From: Betaproteobacteria bacterium | GTDB lineage: Bacteria; Pseudomonadota; Gammaproteobacteria; Burkholderiales; SG8-39 | DNA: 10,597 bases | NCBI GenBank assembly: GCA_027317055.1 | Contig: DAHVFK010000082.1 | Coordinates: forward strand, 1 to 10,597 | Direction: 5' to 3' | Shown here: in pieces, positions 6,529 to 10,597 of the stretch | Layout: each line of letters begins with the position of its first letter | How positions within the stretch are numbered: the first letter of the stretch is position 1 | Translations under genes and position numbers: made by a program | The notes under the pieces: model-generated | Seen by the model: only the letters and a program-made list of their open reading frames with translations | Told to the model about the DNA's origin: nothing | Database searches by the model: none

Positions 6529-7326
6529 TCAGGCCGCCCAGGGGCGTTCCCCGGAGGCCCACATCTTTTCGAGCGATTCCTTGTCGCGCTGCGTGTCCAT
6601 GCAGGCCCAGAAGCCCCGGTGCGAGTACATGCTGAGCTGCCCGGCCTCGGCCAGCCGCACCAGCGGCTCGCGCTCGAGCACGCAGCTCTCGTCGGAATCG
6701 AGGTAGGGCAGGAAATCGCGCCGGAAGAAGAAATACCCGCCGTTGATCCACTGCTCGCGGAATTCCGGCTTCTCGCTGAAGGCCTGCACCTTGGGGCCGT
6801 CGGTCTTCAACTCGCCGAAGCGCGAAGGAGGGTTGATTCCGAGCACCGTCCCGACCCGGCCCTCGCGCACGTGGAAGGCGTACTCGTCGGCCAGGTCGGC
6901 GTCGGTCAGCCCGTCGCCGTAGGTCACGGCGAAGTGCTCCGCCGTACCCAGGTATTTCGCCGCGGCCCGCGCGACGCGGGCCCCGGTCATGGTCAGCTCG
7001 CCCGTGTAGGCCAGGGTCACGGTCCAGTCCTGGTCGTGATCGACCGAATGCACCGTCGTGCTGTTGGTCATGAGATCGACCGTGAAGTCGCTGTTCATCG
7101 ACGCGTAGTCGAGAAAATACGACTTGATCACCTCGGCCTTGTAGCCCAGGCACAGCACGAAGCGCTTGAAGCCGTGCCTGGAATATTTGCGCATGATGTG
7201 CCACAGGATGGGGTGATTGCCGATCGGCACCATCGGCTTCGGTCGCACCTCGGTCTCCTCCCGCAGCCGGGTGCCGAGCCCCCCGCAGAGCACGAATACC
7301 GGAACGTCGCGGCGTGGTAGATTCAA
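6529..7326 (-). CDS. rfbF: Glucose-1-phosphate cytidylyltransferase
   Basis: First gene of the minus-strand operon. It makes CDP-glucose from CTP and glucose 1-phosphate, the entry to CDP-deoxysugars. With the start used here it has 265 residues, close to the family's roughly 257. Seen: the nucleotide-binding signature VLCGGLGTRLREETEVRPKP (12-31) with Lys30, MVPIGNHPILWHIMRKYS (32-49), CLGYKAEVIKSYF (59-71), YGDGL (136-140) with metal-binding Asp138, FSEKP (183-187), INGGYFFFRRD (194-204) and GFWACMDTQRDK (238-249). These conserved blocks, including GYK and the FWxxMDTxRDK ending, separate it from RmlA and GalU. The start is uncertain: no ATG is available. TTG 7326 has a G-rich GGGGGA (7331-7336) ahead of it; TTG 7347 (272 residues) has no ribosome binding site. 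The family call is strong. Confidence 0.93.
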   Translation of the reverse strand: MNLPRRDVPVFVLCGGLGTRLREETEVRPKPMVPIGNHPILWHIMRKYSRHGFKRFVLCLGYKAEVIKSYFLDYASMNSDFTVDLMTNSTTVHSVDHDQDWTVTLAYTGELTMTGARVARAAAKYLGTAEHFAVTYGDGLTDADLADEYAFHVREGRVGTVLGINPPSRFGELKTDGPKVQAFSEKPEFREQWINGGYFFFRRDFLPYLDSDESCVLEREPLVRLAEAGQLSMYSHRGFWACMDTQRDKESLEKMWASGERPWAA

Positions 7327-7466
7327 GGCGTCCCCCGGGGCAGGCAAGTGGCTGAGCGATCGACAGGCATTCCAGAGCGTATTCTAAGGCGTGGTGCGCG
7401 CGGCACGGCGTTCTTACCAATTTTTACCCTGCCCACGCGGACGGCGCGCATCATGCGTCGCACACG
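7327..7466. promoter_or_regulatory. Divergent intergenic region between the rfbF operon and the plus-strand GT2 gene
   Basis: These 140 bases must hold the promoter for the eight-gene minus operon and probably one for the plus-strand GT2. The best minus-strand -10 candidate is TAGAAT (plus positions 7381-7386), but no good -35 lies 16-18 bases upstream, so a factor-dependent or alternative-sigma promoter is possible. An AT-rich patch at 7414-7428 contains GGTAA twice in direct order on the minus strand, 10 bases apart, and could be an operator. There is no convincing plus-strand promoter and no Shine-Dalgarno sequence before ATG 7467. The location is secure; the individual elements are weak. 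Confidence 0.4.
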
Positions 7467-8474
7467 ATGAAACTGCTGGTTGTCATTCTCAACTACCGGG
7501 TGACGGACCTCACCATCGATTGTCTCGGGTCCATCGCGCCGGAAATCGCGAGCGTCCCCGGCATGCGGGTTGCGGTGTGCGAGAACGGCACCGGCGGCGA
7601 CGCCGAGGCGCGCCTGCGCGAGGCGATCGCGTCGAACGGCTGGTCGCCGTGGACCGAGCTCACCGCGATCCATCCGAACCGCGGCTTCACCGGCGGCAAC
7701 AACGTCATCATCCGCAAGTGGATCGCGTCCACCGATGGCCCGGAGTATTTCCTGCTCCTCAACGCCGACACCCTGGTCAAGCCGGGCGCCTTCAGGGCGC
7801 TGGTGGACTTCATGGACGCGCATCCCCGCGTCGGCGTCGCCGGCAGCCGCCTGGAGTGCCCCGACGGCTCCCATCAGGCCTCGCCGTTCCGCTTTCCCGG
7901 CATCGCGAGCGAGTTCGACCGCGGCCTGCGGCTCGGCATCGTATCGAGGCTGCTCTCGCGGTGGAGCGTCACCCCTCCCGCCCCCACGCAGGTAACACGA
8001 GTCGACTGGGTCTCCGGCGCGAGCATGATCATCCGGCGCGAGCTCATCGACGCCATCGGCCCGCTCGACGAGGGCCTCTACACCTACTTCGACGACGTCG
8101 ACTACTGCCTGAATTCCAAGCGTGCGGGATGGGAAACCTGGTACGTCCCCGCAAGCCGGGTGGTGCACCTCGAAGGCGCCTCAACCGGCATCGTCGCCAA
8201 GAGCCCCAATCGACGCCCCAAATACTGGTTCCAAGCCCGCCGCCGATTCTTCCTCAAGAACCACGGCCCCCTCTACGCAGCCCTCGCCGACGCAGCATTT
8301 CTATGCGGTTTCGCGATCTGGCGAATCCGCAGATGGCTTCAACGCAAGCCCGAGATCGACCCGCCCCACATGCTGCTCGACGCATTGCGCAATAGCGTCT
8401 TCCTAACCGGATTCAAATTGCGCGTGGTCGAGAACCCCGCGTTGCGGCGACCCGAGGCTACCGCGGGAGGATGA
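7467..8474 (+). CDS. Family 2 glycosyltransferase, WbbL/rhamnosyltransferase type
   Basis: A 335-residue GT2 enzyme, divergent from the operon. Seen: LLVVILNYRVTDLTIDCL (3-20), CENGTGGD (38-45), IHPNRGFTGGNNVIIR (68-83, the N-x-G-F-x-x-G-N pattern of this subfamily), the metal-binding site as LLNADT (97-102, Asp101), WVSGASMIIRREL (181-193), and the acceptor/catalytic region GPLDEGLYTYFDDVDYCLN (198-216) with Asp209/Asp210/Asp212. RAGWETWYVPASRVVHLEG (219-237) carries the conserved His234. This arrangement is shared with WbbL-like rhamnosyltransferases, which add a deoxyhexose to polyprenyl-PP-sugar; the donor here is not proven. Residues about 270-285 are hydrophobic. ATG 7467 has no Shine-Dalgarno sequence; a five-codon frame (7452-7469, MRRTR) ends in an ATGA overlap with it. 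Its TGA overlaps a downstream ATG, hinting that another gene once followed. Confidence 0.93.
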   Translation: MKLLVVILNYRVTDLTIDCLGSIAPEIASVPGMRVAVCENGTGGDAEARLREAIASNGWSPWTELTAIHPNRGFTGGNNVIIRKWIASTDGPEYFLLLNADTLVKPGAFRALVDFMDAHPRVGVAGSRLECPDGSHQASPFRFPGIASEFDRGLRLGIVSRLLSRWSVTPPAPTQVTRVDWVSGASMIIRRELIDAIGPLDEGLYTYFDDVDYCLNSKRAGWETWYVPASRVVHLEGASTGIVAKSPNRRPKYWFQARRRFFLKNHGPLYAALADAAFLCGFAIWRIRRWLQRKPEIDPPHMLLDALRNSVFLTGFKLRVVENPALRRPEATAGG

Positions 8475-8617
8475 CCACGACAGATGTCGAGCTGGGTTTA
8501 CGAGCCGCGAGAAGAACACAGCTACGAATTGAGAAGAATCAAGGCCACGGCCTAATGAGACGAATCTTCCGTCCACAAGACTGTAGTAACTGCTGCTCCG
8601 GACAAGTGTGCCATTGA
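8471..8617 (+). other. Short open frame at the composition junction; possible remnant, probably non-coding
   Basis: ATG 8471 overlaps the GT2 stop as ATGA and opens a 48-codon frame (MTTTDVELGLRAARRTQL...), with GGGAGG directly against the ATG, too close for an ideal ribosome binding site. A second ATG at 8484 opens a 23-codon frame to 8555. Neither peptide resembles anything I know. The overlap matches the style of the locus, so this may be the start of a gene whose remainder was lost when the lower-GC segment arrived, or chance. The rest of the 8475-8645 convergent gap shows no clear terminator; AGGCC-AC-GGCCT at 8541-8552 has too small a loop. Confidence 0.2.
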
Positions 8618-8645
8618 GCGCCCAGATTACATGGCCCTTCGAACT

Positions 8646-9593
8646 TCAGACTCTTGTAAATATGACGTTTGTCGTACGCTTCCGAAACCGTGCCAAAAGC
8701 CGCCGTGCTTCGCGCTTAACCACACGGAGAAAGTCAGCAGTCACGTGCGCTGTCACGCGCTGGACGGGCACGAATCCTGCTCGCCGGGCTATGCCAACGA
8801 GACTGGTCGGGGAGAATGCATTGATATGGTCAATCCCGTCGCAGACTTCCAGATCTCTAGCGGATTGAAGTTGACGAAGACCGCTACCGTTCGGCACCTC
8901 CAAGACCAGCAAACCGTTCGGAACTATCAGATCATGGAGCGCTCGGAGCACGTGCATCGGATCGTGCAAATGTTCCAGGACCTGGAACATCGTGGCAACA
9001 TGAAGTGGCCGGGAAATATTGTCACGGTATTCCTGAAGATCGGCAAGCACACTTCCAATGCTGCCTCCGGCTCCGCGTCGCGCCTCGTGGCGATCGATAC
9101 CGTAAGCCTCGAATCCAAACAGGGCCGAGAGCGCGACAAAACGCCCCCACCCACATCCAAAATCGAGCAACCGAAGCGCAGCTCGGCCTCGAGTCGCACG
9201 TGTCATCCTTTCGAGACAAAGGATCATATCAACTTCGCCGCGGGCCCTGTCGAAAATGACATTCGGTTCTCGAGCACCTCGATCTATCTCAAACCGATCA
9301 ATTGCCTCCCTCGTCATCCAGTGGGAAAACCGTCGATCCTCCCACTCATTGGTCATCACACGCTTGTGAAAGACCTGGCCACATTTCTTGCATTCGACCA
9401 GTTCCCACGTGCAGCCTTCTAAGTGTGGAAATGGAGACTCTCCCCATATACCGTTGAGCAGCAACGATCGATGTGGCTCATCGCCGAACGTTCCTCGATC
9501 AAGGGTGTGCAAATCCTCTGATTGGCACGAAATACAGCGCTTTCTCTCGTAGAATTCAGCTTGGTCCGCGTCACGGTCAAGGTTGCATGACAT
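8646..9593 (-). CDS. Class I SAM-dependent methyltransferase with N-terminal zinc-binding domain
   Basis: A 315-residue protein. The N-terminal part has two cysteine pairs, CISC (20-23) and CKKC (68-71), 44 residues apart, the pattern of the zinc-binding domain in sugar C-methyltransferases and related enzymes. The catalytic domain has SAM motif I LLDFGCGWGRF (142-152), YGIDRH (164-169) with Asp167 at the end of strand 2, and MFQVLEHLHDP (202-212) as the post-motif signature; LLVLEVPN is the following strand. It lacks the long C-terminal domain of NovU/TylCIII-type 3-C-methyltransferases (about 410 residues), so I call only the class. It could methylate a sugar of this locus. GC is near 48-57% against about 65-75% in the sugar genes, suggesting separate acquisition. 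ATG 9593 has a weak AGG ten bases upstream. It points left, convergent with the plus-strand GT2. Confidence 0.88.
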   Translation of the reverse strand: MSCNLDRDADQAEFYERKRCISCQSEDLHTLDRGTFGDEPHRSLLLNGIWGESPFPHLEGCTWELVECKKCGQVFHKRVMTNEWEDRRFSHWMTREAIDRFEIDRGAREPNVIFDRARGEVDMILCLERMTRATRGRAALRLLDFGCGWGRFVALSALFGFEAYGIDRHEARRGAGGSIGSVLADLQEYRDNISRPLHVATMFQVLEHLHDPMHVLRALHDLIVPNGLLVLEVPNGSGLRQLQSARDLEVCDGIDHINAFSPTSLVGIARRAGFVPVQRVTAHVTADFLRVVKREARRLLARFRKRTTNVIFTRV

Positions 9594-9620
9594 AATTGCT
9601 TTGCCTAAGTTAGATCATCT

Positions 9621-9668
9621 GGCCCGAGTCGGCTTCTTTCAGCTGACCTGAGTCGGTTTCTTGGAGCT
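9621..9668. repeat. Imperfect 24-base tandem repeat, two copies
   Basis: Copies at 9621-9644 and 9645-9668 abut exactly and match at 19 of 24 positions, sharing the core GAGTCGG, then TTCTT, and ending AGCT. The repeat lies between the methyltransferase start and the transposase stop, where the left end of the insertion sequence should be. Each copy could contain a terminal transposase-binding site. The second copy is preceded by TG (9644-9645), as IS3-family ends are. Confidence 0.7.
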
Positions 9669-9695
9669 ATTCCGAAGGTGAGTCAGGGTTCCATT

Positions 9696-9714
9696 CTAGG
9701 CGCGTCTCGCCTAG
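9696..9714. repeat. Perfect 7-base inverted repeat near the orfB 3' end
   Basis: CTAGGCG at 9696-9702 and CGCCTAG at 9708-9714 are perfect reverse complements with a five-base loop. They lie in the last codons of orfB (around TRRDAPR). No U-tract follows, so it is not a canonical intrinsic terminator. It could be a weak RNA hairpin of the kind insertion sequences use against incoming transcription, or chance. Confidence 0.45.
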
Positions 9715-9951
9715 TCTGAACGGGGGTTCGGTTGACAAGCGAGCTGTGGGGCCTGCGGTGATCGTAGAACTCGCGCCACTGCTGGACGAGTATGCGCGCT
9801 TCGCGCGGATCCCGAAACCAATCCCGGTTCAAGCATTCGCCCCTCAGCTTTCCGTTGAAGCTCTCCACGAATCCTTTGTGCCAAGGTCGGCCCAGTGGGA
9901 TGAACGCCGGGCCGACCCGCTGGTCGCGAAGCCAACGCATGACCGCTCATG

Positions 9952-9970
9952 CAGTGAACTCGGTTCACTG
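9952..9970. repeat. Perfect 8-base inverted repeat at the destroyed DNG motif
   Basis: On the plus strand CAGTGAAC (9952-9959), spacer TCG, GTTCACTG (9963-9970). One arm coincides with the codons where OrfB should read Asp-Asn-Gly and instead reads His-Gln-stop. Allowing a one-base gap, the pairing extends to CAT(G)CAGTGAAC. The repeat is directly visible; its origin by templated mutation is inference. Confidence 0.75.
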
Positions 9971-10464
9971 ATGGGATCGGATGAAGGCGAGCTTGCCGTA
10001 GAGCTGCGTCAGCCGCGAGAGCACCAGCCTCACGTCCAGGCTCTCCCGGATGTGCTCATCGCGCGCGCACAGCACCCGGAACGCTCTGCCGTCGGCAAAC
10101 AGATCGTGCACAAAGTCGTAGCACCGGACTCTGTTCGCGTTTGTCGCGCTAGGCAGTCGGATATCGGTGCTGCAGCGCCGGCGCCGCGGCCGTCGCCTTG
10201 GCAGCTGCAGCCCGAGCTGCTTCCTAACGCGTCTTACGCGCCACAGGCTCACATCCAGCTACGCCGCCGTCCTTTGATACCCAAACCGCGGCAGTTGCCG
10301 TGTACTGTCCAGCAACCGCTCACCGAGTGCCTTGTCCTTCACCGGTTGCCTCAGCTCGTAGCACGTCACCCTGCAGCTCAAACCCAGGCAGCGGCACGTC
10401 GCGCACTCCAATACACCCCGGCTCGACACCGCCTCGAGCGCCATTCTTCTCCCAGCCGAGGTGC

Positions 10465-10597
10465 TCATTTTTTCCGCTGAACTTCTTCAGCCCCTCGATC
10501 ACCGAGCATCTGCTCGGCCAGGATCTTCTTGAGCTTCGCGTTCTCTGCTTCCGGCGACTTCAGCTTCCTCGCGTCCGGCAGATCCAGTCCCCCGAAG
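10465..10597 (-). pseudogene. IS3-family orfA, C-terminal fragment (edge-truncated, possibly frameshifted)
   Basis: The 43 codons visible before TGA 10465 begin FGGLDLPDARKLKS and continue PEAENAKLKKILAEQML, a Leu-rich coiled-coil ending typical of IS3 OrfA proteins, which carry a helix-turn-helix and dimerise. After AEQML the frame reads GDRGAEEVQRKK, unlike the family; a neighbouring frame over the same bases reads VIEGLKKFSGK, which fits the usual LxxLKxxLxKK ending better. That suggests a small indel near 10500. The TGA overlaps the orfB ATG (ATGA, 10465-10468). The N-terminal part is outside the window, so whether it is intact is unknown. Confidence 0.7.
10467..10473 (-). promoter_or_regulatory. 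Candidate -1 frameshift site AAAAAAT at the orfA/orfB junction
   Basis: Six A residues followed by T directly precede the orfA stop. In the orfA frame the codons are AAA AAA TGA; a -1 slip gives ATG AGC and enters orfB. IS3-family elements normally make the OrfAB fusion by -1 slippage on A-rich heptamers, so position and direction fit. No stimulatory structure was identified, and the element is already inactive. Confidence 0.5.

Larger units (their letters stand above)
9683..10468 (-). pseudogene. IS3-family transposase orfB, inactivated
   Basis: One reading frame from ATG 10468 to TGA 9683 encodes a recognisable OrfB but is broken by TAG 10259-10261, TGA 9965-9967 and TGA 9947-9949; no frameshift is needed to read through. 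Segments: helix-turn-helix-like start MALEAVSSRGVLECATCRCL; PRFGYQRTAA-stop-LDVSLWRVRRVRKQLGLQ, where the stop probably replaces Trp (TGG to TAG); the first catalytic Asp in RCYDFVHDLFADGR; FIRSHQ-stop-TEFTA, where the family has RSDNG, so the second catalytic Asp is now His and Gly is a stop; WLRDQRVGPAFIPLGRPWHK, then GFVESFNGKLRGECLN with the catalytic Glu, and the ending RRPHSSLVNRTP. It is an rve/DDE integrase-core protein and is not functional as read. Confidence 0.9.
9644..10597 (-). mobile_element. Decayed IS3-family insertion sequence, cut by the window edge
   Basis: The element is defined by an orfA tail and a degenerate orfB on the minus strand in the usual IS3 order (orfA then orfB, frames differing by -1, overlapping at a run of six A). 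The end near 9644 is a guess from the TG dinucleotide and the adjacent tandem repeat; the other end is outside the window, so terminal inverted repeats and target duplication cannot be checked. The three stop codons in orfB and loss of a catalytic residue mean it cannot transpose by itself. The subgroup (IS51/IS407-like) is tentative. Confidence 0.85.

Noticed and set aside
5559..6635. Plus-strand open frame of 358 codons antisense to the first SDR
   Set aside because: Composition is Val/Gly/Ala/His-rich without domains, and it is fully covered by real genes on the minus strand.
7323..8168. Minus-strand open frame running through the plus-strand GT2 gene and toward the rfbF start
   Set aside because: It is antisense to clear GT2 motifs, and its end overlaps the rfbF start in a different frame.
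8541..8552. AGGCC-AC-GGCCT as a bidirectional terminator between the convergent genes
   Set aside because: The loop is only two bases and no T-run follows on either strand, so it is not a credible intrinsic terminator.
8631..9422. Plus-strand open frame of 263 codons antisense to the methyltransferase
   Set aside because: No recognisable motif. The opposite strand has SAM motif I, the post-motif EH and paired CxxC.
8646..9593. Calling the methyltransferase a NovU/TylCIII-type 3-C-methyltransferase
   Set aside because: It shares the zinc domain and SAM fold but is about 100 residues short and lacks the C-terminal domain, so only the general class is supported.
9746..10480. Plus-strand open frame of 244 codons across the insertion sequence
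   Set aside because: It is the complement of the decayed orfB. It is uninterrupted only because the orfB stops are in the other strand; the transposase motifs are on the minus strand.

Overview
The window (10,597 bases) looks like part of a surface-polysaccharide locus (exopolysaccharide, capsule or O-antigen) from a high-GC bacterium. A proteobacterium is the best guess, from the overall flavour of the proteins, but nothing here fixes the taxon. In the main block, 60-base lines counted by hand run at about 72-75% GC. Genes are packed nose to tail with 4-base ATGA overlaps or gaps of 3-34 bases.

Left block (1-7326, minus strand). Eight genes read right to left as one apparent operon. They are a glucose-1-phosphate cytidylyltransferase (RfbF type), an extended SDR, a dTDP-4-dehydrorhamnose 3,5-epimerase-like protein, a second extended SDR, a GT2 glycosyltransferase with C-terminal hydrophobic segments, a GT4 glycosyltransferase, a second GT2 glycosyltransferase, and a WecG/TagA/CpsF (GT26) glycosyltransferase that runs off the left edge. 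The first four should make a CDP-activated, probably deoxygenated and epimerised, hexose. The last four should add sugars to a lipid-linked repeat unit at the inner face of the cytoplasmic membrane. No CDP-glucose 4,6-dehydratase, flippase, polymerase or exporter is visible.

Middle (7327-8474). A 140-base divergent intergenic region separates the operon from a plus-strand GT2 glycosyltransferase of the WbbL/rhamnosyltransferase type (7467-8474).

Right block (8475-10597). Base composition falls to about 48-57% GC in sampled lines immediately after the GT2 stop codon. The block holds a minus-strand class I SAM methyltransferase with an N-terminal zinc-binding CxxC...CxxC domain, then an 89-base gap with a 24-base imperfect tandem repeat. 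After that comes a decayed IS3-family insertion sequence: the orfB frame carries three in-frame stop codons and has lost the middle catalytic Asp, and orfA is cut by the window edge. This block looks like a separately acquired segment at the edge of the sugar locus.

The most interesting points are the cytidylyltransferase-SDR-RmlC-SDR cassette without an obvious 4,6-dehydratase, the sharp composition boundary at 8474, and a perfect inverted repeat exactly where the transposase DNG motif has been destroyed, which suggests a templated (quasi-palindrome) mutation. I found no CRISPR array, tRNA or rRNA.
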